DNA of 64,000 bases from Caprimulgus europaeus. Its lineage: Eukaryota; Chordata; Aves; Caprimulgiformes; Caprimulgidae. Positions 22,961 through 37,287 of the stretch are shown here, in pieces. The notes beneath the pieces were generated by a model. That model did not search any database, was not told the origin of the DNA, and saw nothing but the letters and a program-made list of their open reading frames with translations. A program made the translations under genes and the position numbers. Each line of letters begins with the position of its first letter. Position 1 is the stretch's first letter. The DNA is taken from positions 47,246,965-47,310,964 of the forward strand of contig OU015530.1 of the NCBI GenBank assembly GCA_907165065.1. Reading direction: 5' to 3'.

Positions 22961-25689
22961 TTCACTGAGTGCTTTGTTTCCTTTGTATCAAAAGGGAAAA
23001 AAAAAATGTTTGCATGTTTGCATTCTTGCAGAGCACAGTGTCCAGGAATATTAACTTCTCCCTAAGATAAGTTCCTGAAATTCAAAACACCTGAGAGTCT
23101 ATTTTTTAATAAAAATGATTTACAGTGTAGGTGTCTTAGCTAACATTGCAGTGAAATGTGCCTCTGTAAAAGCTTACTTTGTGATATATTGAAGTTAAAA
23201 GCATTATTTTAAAGCAGGAGTCTTTAAGCTCTCTTCTTTTAATACCTGTATTGTTTTTGAATTTGCAGTGACTATAATATTTTTAAAAACTATCTTTTAC
23301 TGGTGTGAAGTAATCTGAATTCTTTTATTTACTTGCATTTGTGATGTTTAGTAGTTAGCAATGTAGTCTTCTAATGGTCAGAGAAATCCTGTCTGTAACA
23401 ACTACTATTATTTACATTTTTTAGATATTTTCATTAGCTTTTCAGTACAGCAGCCTATAACTTGAAGCACTATGTGAGTACCTACTTTATACTAATACAT
23501 AACTAAAGTGGCTGAAAGGTATCTTTCTTTAAATTTACTATATCCACAAGCTATCATTTTAAACATAACCTCTTGCTCCATGCACTTCTCCTAGCAGCAT
23601 TTGTCTCTCAAATATAGCCTGAAAGCCTATCACAAAAGCCAGCAGCAAATATAACAAAAAGTGAGAGCTTTTTAATGAAGCACTAGGGTACACTGAATGC
23701 ACTGTAGAAAGTGTAAATGATAACTATTGATTATTATATTTTGCTTTTTACACTTTAAGTTTCTAGTAAGTCAAGTACAGAAAAAACGGTTGTACAGGTA
23801 TTCACAGTAGGTGATCAAAAAGAAGCTTAACCTTCACTGAAGTAAATGAATTAGAAGATACATCAATACACTTACTAATATCGGTGCTACAAGTTATCCA
23901 CAAGTTATTCACAGAAAATGCTGAAAACTGCTTTTAATGATGCACTTGTATGTGATTTGCTACTGTTGGAAGAAGCCTAGGGGATTTGAGAGTGTGCATT
24001 GCTTTGTTTAGATATCTAAGCAGTCTTGTTCAGCTTGAGGCAAATTCTCACATGGCCAATATTGCTATTGTGAAAAAAGCTTGCAGGCGTAACATTTCAG
24101 AAAGATTTTTTTTGTGGAAGATATAATGTAGAATTTATTGAAGAAGAGATAAAATATGATGCATATAGTAAAAATATTTCATAGGTAATCTTTTTTTAGA
24201 AAAACTCAGATTAATTTTTATTTTATGTAGAATGATCTAAACAGAATAGTCATTATCACCTCTTTAGTTGTGTTTCAGAATAGTACACTTATTAAAAACT
24301 ATGTGATAATCAGGGGAGATTTGCCTTTGTAATTCCCCCATGGAAAGCCTCTGTTTTCGATTACACCCATGCATCTATACAGCCATTTAAACAGACACAG
24401 AGAGCAGAATTTTCTGCTATATTTATTAAATAAGACTTTGGGGGAAAAAAATGCTGACTTTTAAGCAGATTCTTTAATACAAGCCTATTCTTAATATGCA
24501 TTAAGTTGGACAATGGATGATTCATTAAATGACATCTTAATTATTTTAACAAGAGACTTGACATCTTATTTTCATTTTCATGACTGCTACTTTTGTACCT
24601 CATGTAAAATTTTAACCTTTCAGAAAATAGTACTCTACAGAGACTATAAAACTATAACGATGCAGTAGGTTTGCCCCTGAAAAAGAAATCTCACCAAGAT
24701 GTGTGCATTGCTAGTTTGATCTACAAGAATTGATAAAATCATGCTATGGTTCTCTTCTTGACACTTTGCTCAATGCCTCCTGCTAGTTTTCCTGGAGGTG
24801 GAGAACTGTGATGGGCATTGGGAAGGTTACTGTGGTTTACTCAGCCTTGCTGCTCTCATGCTGTCAGGCTGGCAAGGTGCGTGCCTGATTCATGCTGCCA
24901 AGTACACTGGGGAGAAGCCATCAAGTCTTCTCAGGACCTCCACTCCAATGGGGCTTTTAGAGGTCTGGAAAAGAGCCTGTTGTCCTATCTGGAAAAATAA
25001 AAGTCAGTGAGACTGGAGATCAATTACAGAGCACATGCCAATTAAAAAACTTCAATGTAAGTGTCATGCATTACCAGAAAACCAGAAATAACCAATCCCT
25101 AGTCCTACTCACTTTCTTATTTTACAGGCTTTTCAAAATTAGGAGAAAATCACTGAGGAATGCAGTGGCACTTAGCTATATTGAGGTTGCCTTTTTTTTG
25201 TAAAACTGAACTTGGAATTAGGGATGGACCTGATGCAAAATCCTGTACTTGGGACTGGTACCATGATGAATTTGAAAAGAAAACATGGTTTCCAAGTTCG
25301 CAAATGTGCACTATGAGATATACTTGAAAAATTCTGTGAAATAAATTTTAAATCAAATATCTTCCATTGAAAAAAATGAAATAAAGACATAGTTTTTTTG
25401 TTTTGGTTTGTTTTTTTGTTGTTGTTTGGTTTGTTGGATTTTTGGTGTTTGTTTGTTTGTTTGTTTGTTTGTTTTCTCGCCAGATTAGTTAATCCATTTT
25501 TCAACCCTTCCCCAGAAATACTTATATTCTTCTTTGGACAAAGACAAAATGGATGAAAATCTATTCCTATCCTATGTATTTATCTTTTAAATTGATCCTT
25601 GGAGTACAATGCAGTCATTCAGAGTTCACTGAACTCTGACCCTCTTTCTGAGGGTTTCAATCTCTGGTCAGCCAGACATTGGAAGACTA
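22961..25689. other. AT-rich DNA without a supported gene
   Basis: No gene recognised. A GC-richer patch at about 24780-25000 gives two short overlapping open frames (70 and 60 codons) with no known domain. A (TTTG)-rich tract lies at about 25392-25475. Confidence 0.5.
25392..25475. repeat. (TTTG)n-rich low-complexity tract
   Basis: T/G-only sequence ending in about seven exact gttt units (25448-25475). The lysine/asparagine/threonine-rich open frame on the opposite strand is a translation of this tract. Confidence 0.9.
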
Positions 25690-26230
25690 GGAAAAAAGGG
25701 CACCTTACAACATCTAAATCTACCCTCTTTTACTTCAAAACCATTACTCCTTGCCCTGTCACCACAGGCCCTGCTAAAAAGTTTGTCTCCATCTTTCTTA
25801 TAGGTCCTCTCTAATTACTGAAATCTTGTAATAAGGTGTCACCAGAGCCTTCTCTTCTCCAGGCTGAACAACCCCAATTCTCTCAGCCTTTTTTCACAGG
25901 AGAGGTGTTCCACCCCTCTGATCATTTTTGTGGCCCTCCTCTGGACCTGCTCCAGCAGGTTCATGTCTTTCCTGCGCTGAAGGTTCCAGAGCTGGTCACA
26001 GTACTCCAGGTGGGGGTCTCACCAGAGCAGAGTAGAGGGGAAGAATCACCTCCCTGAGTGTGCTGGCCACGCTTCTGTTGATGCAGCCCAGGATACAGTC
26101 AGGTTTCTGGGCTGCGAGAGCATATTGCTGGCTCATGTCCAGCTTTCATCTACCAATGTCCCCAACTCCTTCTACACCAGGCTGCTCTCAATCCATTCAT
26201 CGCCCAGACTGTACAGATACTGGTCTCAAA
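25690..26230 (-). mobile_element. CR1 LINE fragment (ORF2 C-terminal region)
   Basis: Plus-strand blocks cttctccaggctgaacaacc, ctctcagcctttttt, gtggccctcctctggacc and agcagagtagaggggaag are the reverse complement of the CR1 ORF2 tail. They correspond to the same part of ORF2 as 18000-18450 in the long copy. The left edge lacks the CR1 3' terminus, so the copy has been shortened there as well as at its 5' side. It is diverged but easily recognised. Confidence 0.93.
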
Positions 26231-26377
26231 TGGCAGCACCTGACACTCTTCTGGCAGTGGATGGTTTTCCATAGCCTCAAACTTTATGTAAATATAGAAA
26301 ACATACAGAGAACAACACAATAATATACTGATAACCTTATATTCTGATAACCTTGCACTCTGATAAAGAAGGTATAG

Positions 26378-26407
26378 CCACTTGGCTATATAACCACTTG
26401 GCTATAT
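26378..26407. repeat. 16-bp tandem duplication, about two copies
   Basis: The unit ccacttggctatataa occurs at 26378 and again from 26394. Just upstream, the string ctgataacctt also appears twice, near 26328-26355, so the segment has undergone local slippage more than once. Confidence 0.85.
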
Positions 26408-28801
26408 TTTACCTCAGGGAAATCTAAAAAACCAGAGTTTGCATGCAAAAGACATGCCGTGATGTCCTATGCCTGAATCTTCAACACTAATTTATTTGCC
26501 CATAAGTCAAATTTAAGGAATATTTTGCTCACCTGGTGCTGTAATATAAATTTTAATAAATTGTAATACTTGGTAATTCTGGGGAAGTATGGTGCTCTCG
26601 TACTCAAAGGTATATGCACTGGACATGAAAATAGCAAAACGTGAGTCAGTTCCTTTTCACCTGACCTCTCTGACAAGGAGCAGAGACATACAGTTCTGAT
26701 TTTACTCTGTGTTTTTCCTAGTACATATATATGAACATATAATTTATCTGTTTGAGTTAATGAGAGTGTAAATTGTTGGGTATTGTAATTATCATTATAT
26801 ATGTAATTATATATAATTATGGAAATTTCTATACTTTACTATGCATATAGCTATACATATAACCATGTGCATCACACATGTTGTTTTCCCATATTCTACT
26901 TATATAGTTAATATTATGCTGTGCTTAATGTGTGTCTGTTACTAGACTGAAGAATGCTGGATATAGTAAAAAAATGAATTAAATTATAATACAGAAGCTG
27001 AGAATGAGAAGTGTCAATTTTGACACTCCAATAAAATGTGTATAATTTAATAAATTAAAGAACACCAATTCTAGCTCTAGCTAGAAATTGTATCACTGTA
27101 TTAAATAACCTTATGTTTTTTATGTCTGATCACACAAACTTAAGAGTGGGTTGTAATATAAAGGACAAAGTAAACCGTGCTGGTTATGTGGTGGATCAAT
27201 TGTCTTATAGATGAGATGTAAAACAAGACCTTGTTGCATAACTTTCAAAGCTCTTATGGCACTTTAGGAGATGTAGGTTCATGTCAAAATACCAAAATTG
27301 GACAAATATATATTGCAGAGCTTATTTCTCTAAGACTAATTGTTCACATCACAGCTTCTAGTTAAAAAGAAACTATAAATTTAGGTGTCTTGAAAGGTGT
27401 TTCATTTGAATGAAAGTGATAAAAATCTTCTATGTCTTCTGCCTCATACAACTCAGTTTAGTTTAAATGTAGTAATTAATATTTATAAGTCTTTTGGAGA
27501 CTCTTTGATTAAATGTATTATTGCTGAAACTGTTCTATTTTAGTTTGTCAGATACCATTCTTTGGTTTTTCATTCAGAAAAAAAAATATCAGTCATGTCA
27601 TCCATTACATCATTAAGAGCTCACTAGAGAGATTACTAGAAGTGTATTTTACTGATATTTATTGGTAAAACAGAAAAATCAGGCAATCAGAGATGAAGTA
27701 CAGTAAAGACAATTATGTTTGTTCTCATCTATCTCAGAGCAGATGGCACATGAAGGCATTTGAACTTCAGTGGTGTTTCAGCAGAAGAAAAAAAGTTGTA
27801 CAGAAATGAGGAGGATCCCTAATTAATCCTGTGGTTGCAGGAACCTTTCAAATCCGATAAGCTGCTTCATTGGACCTCAGAGGTTTACATATTGACTCAT
27901 GCTATGGCGGTACAGGTTTAACCACAGTCCAGCTTCTAAAGAATCTATTTTATTAAAATGCAGCAGTTTAGCAATGAAACAGATTGGATCTGGGCTTTAT
28001 CTGGCTCCTTGGCTCCAAGCTGTTTAAGTGCTAATACACAAATATATGAAATCAAAGCTAACAAATGGAGCAATCGGGTAAAATATGGTGACTTATAAAT
28101 AAACATCAACAAAGCTCCTGAAGAAAACGCTACCCATGAATAGCTACAGACATAATGTTTTAGGAAAGAGCAGGAGAGGTATAAAGTTGTCAAACAGAAT
28201 CTTTCGAAAGTTACCATAATTTGCCCTCTTATGCGTATGTATTAAGTATTATATGAAAACTATGAATTTATACAACTTCTCCCCACACTCATATTATTTT
28301 CTACATGGAATAGGTGGTGTTTACTTAATGAGCATCTATTCAAGATTTTTCCCACCCCTGTGGCCCCAGACTTTATTTACTATGTGAAAGTTAAATCTGC
28401 TCTGAAGGCATAATTATCAATTTTCTCATGGTCTAAGCAATTCCAAAGAAGTACCTGAATGTTTTACAGAAATAGGATTTGACACAAATTTGTCAGGTTT
28501 ATAATCCATTTTCTACTTTAAGATGGTCTTGAGAAGACTTGTCTTCTGGAACAAATATTCTGTTTTAGTTTCAGTTTTACATGACAAGTTACCAAGCCAA
28601 GGAAGAGAGAGTATACAAATTTTCAGTTTTCATAATGAAATCTGGAAATGTAGAAAAATCTGGAAAAGCTGAAGTACATGAGGTCATTCCTACAGGGAAA
28701 TCATTCTAAGGGAATGCAGCAAGTGTTAGGCAGATTTTTAAAAAGGAAATACAATTAATCTTCCCATTGATTTATAATTATCCTTATCTAATTCTGTATA
28801 T

Positions 28802-28817
28802 GATTTAAATTTAAATC
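28802..28817. repeat. Perfect 16-bp palindrome
   Basis: gatttaaatttaaatc equals its own reverse complement. AT-rich palindromes of this size can occur by chance in such sequence. Confidence 0.8.
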
Positions 28818-30478
28818 CATTTACCATCTACTGCTACAATTTCTATGCACTGAAAATTAAAATCCAGTTGTTTACCTCATTCTGAATTATTATATTTACA
28901 GATACTTAATTTATGATTAATCAGAAATTGCAATAGAGTGAGCTAGGTATATGCATTAATAATGCACATCGATGGAGCCCACTAATCCCAGCCCACAGAT
29001 TTTAATGACCTCAAACTATCTCACTGTGTATGTGCAGATATTTTGCTTCCAAACAGAGTTTTATTTACCTGACTCCCTACTCAACTCTGTAATTGGCTAC
29101 TCAATCCCTAATTAATATTAATGATTCAGTTTACCCTGGGGTAAACATTCAACAAAGTAAAAGCTACTGATTGCACATGGCTCATTAAAGTCACATTACT
29201 TTAAAAGTTGAGAGGATACTTCAAAAACATAAAAAACTCATTAAACTAGCTACACCACCGTCCTCCTTCAGTATTTACATGTTCTATACAAAAGTTGTTG
29301 GCTGTGTACGTCAGAATGTATTTAATCTTGTACCTTGGCCACCATCAAAGTATACTCATAAAATTTACTTTTTCATACTGTATTTTTGAGAACTAAAATC
29401 ATAAGTGTAGATTAAAATGGCCATAAGCTGGAAGGAAGAATTGATTTGTGAAATAAATTTTAAAGGATTAGGTAAAATATCTTACTTGAGTTCTGCATGT
29501 TCTCTTCAATAAATGCCAGATTCAATGAACATGTACTGCAAAGTCCACAACTTGACCTGCATGGTTTGGTTCTAAGTACACAAACAGACATGAAAATAAG
29601 CAAAACCTTTACATTCGGCAATCTTCAACTTCCCTGGAAGTTCTGAGTTAGAGAAGTTTTCTAAGACAGGCTGTAGAAAACATGCTTTAAATCAAGATAT
29701 TCGCAAGTAAGCAGAAAATGCTGAAGAGAATCCCACAGCTTATATATATTTAAATACTCTTTGGTACTCAGATACTCTTAGATATTAATATCAGACATGT
29801 ATATACCAGGATGAGCATCTCCAGAAGTTCTGTGTTCCAGTCAAGCCTGACCATTGTCACAAAGCTAAAGGATGAATTTTTTGGCAGTCAATGCACCAAG
29901 AACACAGACAACCTCTGTTCAGACCTGTCCACTGCCTAACTTATAAGAGACACATGAACTCTGACTCTGACACAAACACTTAGGTGGTTTGGGTCATACC
30001 CAGGCCTATGAATTTACTCATTTTCAGAATATAGCCCTGGGGAGCTGTAGGAAGACAGGCGTGATCTAAATAAGCCCATGGATGTTGAACAGTGGGAATC
30101 AGATGTGTGAAGTCTCACATCCAGGCCAAGGTGAAAAATGTCACTGTCTCAGAAAATGTTTTTCTCCAAAAGAAAAAGGTGTTTGGAGAAGGTAGGGTGG
30201 TAAAGAACTGCCAGACGCAGCCAGGTTTTTTTAGATTGCCAACAGAAACCAAAAAGGGACAGGAATTACAGTATTTTTAAACAAAAAGCTGTATGAACTA
30301 GTCTGCACCCATAAGAAACTTTATGGTTGCAGAGAAGAGGACATTACCTTTGCTGGTATCAGCCCAGCTGCCTGGGATAGCAGGAGAGAAAGCCTTTACA
30401 ACACCCACACAGCATCTCAGAATGTCAATGCAGTGTCTGCTCAGCTCTTCTCTGCTCAGTTCAGGGTCATCCCTGGGA

Positions 30479-30513
30479 AAAATAATAATAATAATAATAA
30501 AAAAAATAAATAA
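30479..30513. repeat. (AAT)n / (AAAT)n microsatellite
   Basis: About six aat units followed by A-rich aaat units. Confidence 0.9.
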
Positions 30514-33500
30514 AACCTCCTTGTTGCAAGCACAGAACTAATTACTTCTACATTGCTGGACACAGAAAGAAGCAAAATGCTCAATTGCTTCTGGAGTCTT
30601 GGGAGGAGCAGAGCCTTGCTAATATCCCTCTGCACCTGGGAAAGTGACAGGTTGCTTTATAAGCTTCAACATTGATTAGCTGCTATGGGTATTTTTTTCT
30701 CTGTAAACATGAGCACTGGCTAGTTCCAAGTAAGGAGCTGAAGAATTAAATCTATTTACTGGCAGTATATGTTTTCTATCACTCCCAGGAAAGACTTTAA
30801 TTTGCAACACACAGGCAATCATTTTTGTCAAGTGGCCTTATGATGATTATTATTTGTGGTATACTGCTCTCGACACATTTCTGCCAAGATCTGGGCCTAC
30901 CTAAATGACCTTGCAGTAGACAGGATCAGTCTACACCCAGAAAGGAAAGGGTTTTTTCTTTTTTATCAGAGGTTTCATTTCTGAACAATTAATTAGAGAT
31001 ATCTACATTTACTAACGTCACTCTGTAGAGAAAAAGTCTGGTTTTATCAATAAAGTTTAGGCATTTCACTGGAATAAATTCAAATTTGTTTGGTAACTAT
31101 TTTTATTGTAGTTTTGGTATGCTCACTAAGGACCAGTTTTATGTTGTAAGTTCTTAATTAATATTGTTTTTATTTTATTAATAGTTGTCAAACAAAAAAA
31201 AAACCCAAAATAATATAAGAATGATAAAGACGGGAAAAACAAGAATATAAACAGTAGAATGCCCTTTGAATTCTAATTGAGTTTCTACTACAGTCAGTAA
31301 TGGTGAAATTACTGATTTCAAAAGGTCTTGATCGGTATCCTAAAAACTTCCAGCAGTACAGTCTAAAATTGCAAATATTAATATGAAAATAATACAGGAG
31401 TCAGAAGAAACTTTGTGCACATTAATTTACTTAAAGAAAACTGTGCTTCCACTTATGACCTTATCCAGCGTAAAAATTCATATATATTTATAGCACTTTA
31501 GAAATATGTTCCCTTATCAGCAGCAAGGCTCAGTGGGAGAATTCATGATGTAACAGCATAATGTGCTAATAGCAATATCTATACCTGGCTGAGCCTGCTA
31601 ATTGTGTCCCTCTGGACATGGGGGCCTCATCTGAACACAAATTGTCCTAGACTACATACGTCTAGAGCTATTCCAAGCTCATTCCACTTCATACGTGCTC
31701 TAAAAAGAAACTCACAGTATCACACTTCATTCATTTAAAAGCACTTACAAGTGGTATGCTCAGTTTGAGCATTTCATAATGTGAAATACTACAGGTATAG
31801 TGTAGTTGTTTTCCAGATACCTTCTAGATACAATTCGGGAATGAGGCAATTAACTACCTATACAATTATGCTGGGTACATTTACAGTGCAATGAAACTTT
31901 CCTTACAAGCACACATAATCCAGATGACCTTAGTATCGTAGTACAGTGGACCTTAGTGTCCTGCAATGTTTATCCCACGTGAAGAACGTATATAGGAATA
32001 GGTTACTGCTATTACTATTTTAACATGTCATTTCTCTGTGTTTGTAACAATGTCTTAAGGCTACTTGTTAGGTAGTTGTACTCCACTTGGCGTATTAAGC
32101 TTACATATGAGAAATTCCTCCACAAGGGTTTCTGAGTCAAAAGACAACAGGTGAACACAAGAAGCAGGGAGTAACTGCTCTGGATACTGGAGGAACTGCT
32201 CTGGGTCATCAACTGCAGTGACAGCATATTAGCAACACAGACAGTACTTTTAAGAAGCATAGTGTTAGTATCAGTGATTTCTATGGCTTTTGAGTTGTTT
32301 AACATGTATAAAAGCAGCATACAGTATAGTAGGCTTCAGTAGGTGAATGGCTAAAGTTCTTAAAATCTAATCTAAAGTATTTTAAATAGAAATATTTCAG
32401 TAGGTCCTAAATATTTTTGTTAACTTTTCTCTAAAATAAATTATTTCCTTCAAATCCACTTTGGACAGGTTCTCCCTTTTTCTCATACTTTGGAAACCAT
32501 TCATGAAGGGACAGGGGAACATTAATCTTATCAAACCAGATAGATAGGCAGAGGTACACACTTGATGCACTCTGATACACAGAAGTAATGCAGCCTCAAG
32601 AGATATGATGTTGGAAATCTATGGCTCTGACCTGTGGAATTTCCAGCTTGAGAAGTAACAGCTTCAATTTCTTCATAGAAACTGGAGGAAAAGACATTGA
32701 AAAGGGAAAAAAATAGAGAGAGGAGGAAAAAATAAAGAAAATCTGTAATAGAAATTGCTTCTTCTGCCTTAATAGACAAAAAGTTGAGTTTCCTCTCAGT
32801 TGCACGGGTGCAAATCTCAACTGTTCTTGAAATTGCAGGACGGGAACTGACAGCAAAATTTGGTCCAGTAAAAATAGTTATATTTTATATTGTAGCTATC
32901 TTATAACAAGCACTGTCCTTTAAAAACATCCCTTTGAAAGTGAATGTTCTCTTGCTGCCTTTTTATCAGAGAACAGCAGCCCACCAGAGCTCTCTGTGGT
33001 TTCCCAGAGGTGCCTGAAGACATTACAAGACATGAGCAGATCAAGGCACATTGAAACATGAGAAAATCCTGGACAGATCACACCCAGAATTTACCTTTAA
33101 TTGTCCTCTTCAGGCAAAGGTTCTTGCATAAATTCAACTTCATGCACACCTGCCAGCAAGTTTGTAGAGTAAAAAATAAATCTTTTTCAGGGATGAATAG
33201 CAAATTAAAATAAGATAAGATAGTCTGGAAGTACAGCCACATCAAGAATTTTTTTAGTAATACTGCTGATGGAAAGGAACATACAAGCAGAAATGTCATT
33301 TAGCGGAGGAAGAAGTAGGACCATGCAATAGGTAAGGCTATTTTTGCCAGGGTTTAATATTTGGGTTTTGTAAACCTTAATTTGCTTGGGTATATTTAAA
33401 TTGGCCTGTTCAGGCCTTTACAAATTGTGTTGACTTGTAACATTTTCAAAAATACTTAAGTAGTAGAGGACCCTCAATTTTGAAACAGAATTAATGTAGG

Positions 33501-36500
33501 TTTTAAAAAAAATACAGATGCCTAAAGGATCATAAATGAATTTTGACAGCACCATTCCATTGTGGTCATTAACGTAAAAGACAGTATGAAAGAGCATTCA
33601 CAAACGCTGGCTTCAGCCTAGGAAAGCTAATTTCCCCAGCCACTCTAAGAGAATCAATGTAAAAGAAAACTCCTCCAGATAGTTATCAGGAGCAAGAAAT
33701 GTATCTGCATTAAGGGATGTCATGAGTGTGCCCAGCCTCTGTTCTGTGGTGAGACTGGGCACCCCACTCCATTAATATATTTTCATGGGAAGAAAACACA
33801 ATCCAAGGTGTTGAAAGGCCTCAGGTACTGAAAAGGAGAAGGGAACCAGGCTGGAGGGTTAGGGTAGGTGAAAAATACTTTAGATTATGAATGCTGATTG
33901 ATGGCAGATAATTGTGAGTACATGTGAATGTATGAAACTGAATGGTTGAACTCCTAAGCACAATCCTACTCTCTGCCACCTACAACTGGTACAGGCTGGT
34001 TGAAAATTTTTATAACACCTGGAACTAGAAAGAAGTTACATATATTGAATACTTTTGTTAACCAGGGACATAGGGCAGGACCACCAGTTAGGAGACTGAT
34101 CACATGTAGTGCTTCTGCAGACAAAGTGTTCAAATAGAGAAAAATAAGCTAGAAATGGGGAAGAAGATTCTAGCAAGGAAAAGTCTAGAAATGCACCAAC
34201 AAACATGCTATGCTGCCTGAGATAGTAGCTGTGGGCAACTTTACAGCACACAGATGAAACGATTCTGCCCAACTTTCCCAGCAATGGGAAATGAAGACTT
34301 GAGTGAATGTAGCTTTAGAAAAGTGTGTGAGTGTGTGAAATAATCACCCATGACAAGGGTTCACCATGAATAACCATGTAGGATCAACAGGCCTTGCATC
34401 ATCTTCTGAAAAATGTTTTCAGTCATGATGGGTGACAAGGGTGCCCAGCAAAGTCTGCTCTGCATTCAAAGAACAGACGGGGAGTCTCAAAGCCCATTAT
34501 ACTAGGAAATGTAGAGTAGATTCACAAAAATGTTTGGAACAGAATCTGAAGTATTGTTATGTCTAGTTTTGACATTGGCATAACTGAATACATTTCTATT
34601 ATTATTTTGGTTAGTGGTAGTTTTTTGAGTTTACTTGCATTCAGTTGCAGAAAAAAAATCACTACAGGTGGACTGGAGATCAGGGATAAGCCAGAAGAAC
34701 AGTTTCAGTTTCATGTTCTTGTGAGATTTTTGGTTCTTTTTATTATTATTTTTTTAAGTTGTTCAGCTATGCTTTTATTTGAAGCTTGCCAGGTTAAATT
34801 ACCCCAAAACCAAACTGCTATAAAAGCAGGGATCAGATCCTGAGATGCTAAACTATGGACTCTTGAAAACCTCTGCCGCTCTCTTTAGCTTATCCTTTCA
34901 GATTTCCATCCTCTCTGTGGTTTCCATAATTGCAATGTTCAATCATCTCATAGACATTATTTCACTGTCTTATTGACTGAAATTATACCTCCTATTCACA
35001 TCTGATAATGGTTCCAATTTTGATTCATACCATCCAGACACTTCACAGCAGTAGCAGCAAAAGAAGCAAGTTGTAATTATTTTGCAAACCCTTTGTTGTT
35101 GGTGTCATTCTCTCTCTCTTCCCTGCATGCTCTTTTTGTATATACACAACCCATAATATACACTTAGCATTAGAAACAGGGAAGAAACTATGGAATGGAA
35201 GTAATATTAAAGTCATGTGTTTTGACCTAGGTGTTTTATTATCTCCAAAACCACTTAATTGAAGTTTTTAATTTTGTCAGTCATTCATTTGGGGTTTGAT
35301 CTTCTCAGCTGCAGTGGGTTTAAGCCTGATGCAGTTCACAAGGGGAAAATGAGGGACAAACTCACTCAGAACTGACTGTTAGTCCAGTTTTACCCTCCTG
35401 GCATGCTTTCTCTCTTCCTTTTAACAAAGAAGAGTTAAATTAATATGCCACATAAAAATACACATGTTAAGTCACGTGTCTAAAAATTAGTTAGAAAACA
35501 ACTGAGAAGTTATGAAACCTGGTAAGTATACCTATAACATCCAGGACAAATACTGGTATTTAAATGATTCAGGTAAGGTAACTCCAGGGTTTCAGAAACC
35601 TAACCAAAACCTTTTTCTAATTTTTAGATTGAACCCTCATTGAACTTAGATCTATTCCTTCTCCAGCATCTCTGAAGAATGGCTGACTCCTACTTTCTTT
35701 TTACATATTAAGTTGGCATCATTTCTTCCAACTTTTTTTTTGCTGCATTGAAAAAAGAAAAGAAAAATGAAGTTTTTATAATTTTGTAATAAGACGTGGT
35801 TTTTCATAAGTCTTATTTGTTTCTTTCCTCTGGGATGTATGATTCATTTACATTTATTTTAAAGCTGCCAGAATTAGACATATATTACAATAGTTGTCAA
35901 ACCAATTCCTAGAGAAGACGTATGGTATCTTTTTCACACCCTACCCCAGTATTAGATTTTTATTCACCCAGAAAGAGGTTTTTCCTTTTGGCAATGACAT
36001 AACATTGACTATTGTTTTGCTACCTATCTGCTTTAAGGTCTAGGTGCTTTCTGTCTATACTATATCGCCTTTTCTGTTTTGGTTTTTAATTGTTTTTTTC
36101 TCCTTCCTATTGGAACACTTTTTGTTGTTGATTTGTTAATTTCATTCTCTTGATTTTGGACCCCACCTTTTAAGCAGGTGAGTTTATTTTTAACTTCTGA
36201 TCCTGTATTCAGTTGTCCTTTATATGAAATAATGTCAAAATATTCCGTAGAGTGGAGAGAAATTTTCTGCCTAAAAACTGACTGGCATAGTATATATATT
36301 CACTATGCTACCTGGATATAGCTATTGCATTCCTCAAGGGAACACCTAGTAGCAGATGAACACTGATGTAACATGCAGGCACACACAAGATGTTTAAAAT
36401 CTCAGATCACTTTATAGGTTCAATGGAAGTTAGCTCTCATTCTAGCTATTGCTCTGCTTTATAGACAGTTGAGTGGGTTATGTGCATACACTGTGCAGAA

Positions 36501-36789
36501 AACACCTTTCTGTCACAACTAAGAAATGCCATATGTGTTATGTATGATATCCTTGTTATGAACATCATGACATACATATTTTGGCTTGACTTTGGTGTTA
36601 CCATGCTGATAAGCTCTCTCTGATGGGTCATTTATTTGCTATTTATTCTCTTGTTTATGCTAGTTTTAATTTCAGGTTATGATCGCAACAGCTTGTACTG
36701 TCTGAGGCTTCACAACATCTAGTGTATGTAATGGGAGTGGGGGAATCTAAGTACTCAGAAGGAAAATACTATCAAGCAGAGTCCTCAGC

Positions 36790-37287
36790 ACAAAAAAGAC
36801 ATGGACCTGTTGAAGCAGGTCCAGAGGAGACACAAAAATGATCAGAAGGATAGAATACCTCTTCTATGAAGAGAGGCTGACAGAGTTGGGGTTGTTCAGC
36901 CTGGAGAAGAGAAGACTTCAAGGAGATCTTATTGCAACCTTTCAATACTTCAAGGGGGCCTATAAGAAAGATGGGGAAAAACTTTTTTATCAGGGCCTGT
37001 TGTAACATAACAATGGGTAATGATTTTAAAGTAAAAGTGGGTAGATTCAAACTAGAAGGAAGAAATTTTTCACAGTAAGGGTGATGAAACACTGCAACAG
37101 GTTGCTCAGAGAGCCGGCAGGTGCCCCATCCCTGGAAACATTCAAGGTCAAGTTGGACTGGGCTCTGAGCAACCTGGTCTAGGGTTGGTGGTGTCCCTGC
37201 TCACTGCAGGGGGGTTTGACTAGACGATCTTTAAAGGTTCCTTCTAACTCAAACCATTCTATGGTTTTCTAGCTCTGCAATTCTGTG
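36790..37287 (+). mobile_element. CR1 LINE 3' fragment
   Basis: Plus-strand copy with the blocks cctgttgaagcaggtccag, gaggctgacagagttgggg, ttgttcagcctggagaagag, gaagaaatttttcacagt, aggttgctcagagag and gtttgactagacgatct, ending in a degenerate terminus with attctgtg at 37280-37287. It covers the ORF2 tail and 3' UTR. It is moderately diverged and its frame is not open. Confidence 0.93.

Larger units (their letters stand above)
26231..36789. other. 10.5 kb of AT-rich DNA without a supported gene
   Basis: A long stretch with no recognised transposon, gene or RNA. It contains short tandem duplications (16-bp unit at 26378-26407), a 16-bp palindrome (28802-28817) and an (AAT/AAAT)n run (30479-30513). 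Some TAAT-rich, repeat-free sequence around 28910-29180 could be conserved non-coding DNA. The open frames are 101 codons or shorter and match nothing I know. Confidence 0.5.

Noticed and set aside
26795-26830. AT-rich palindromic stretch around tatatgtaattatatataat
   Set aside because: Explained by low-complexity AT composition.
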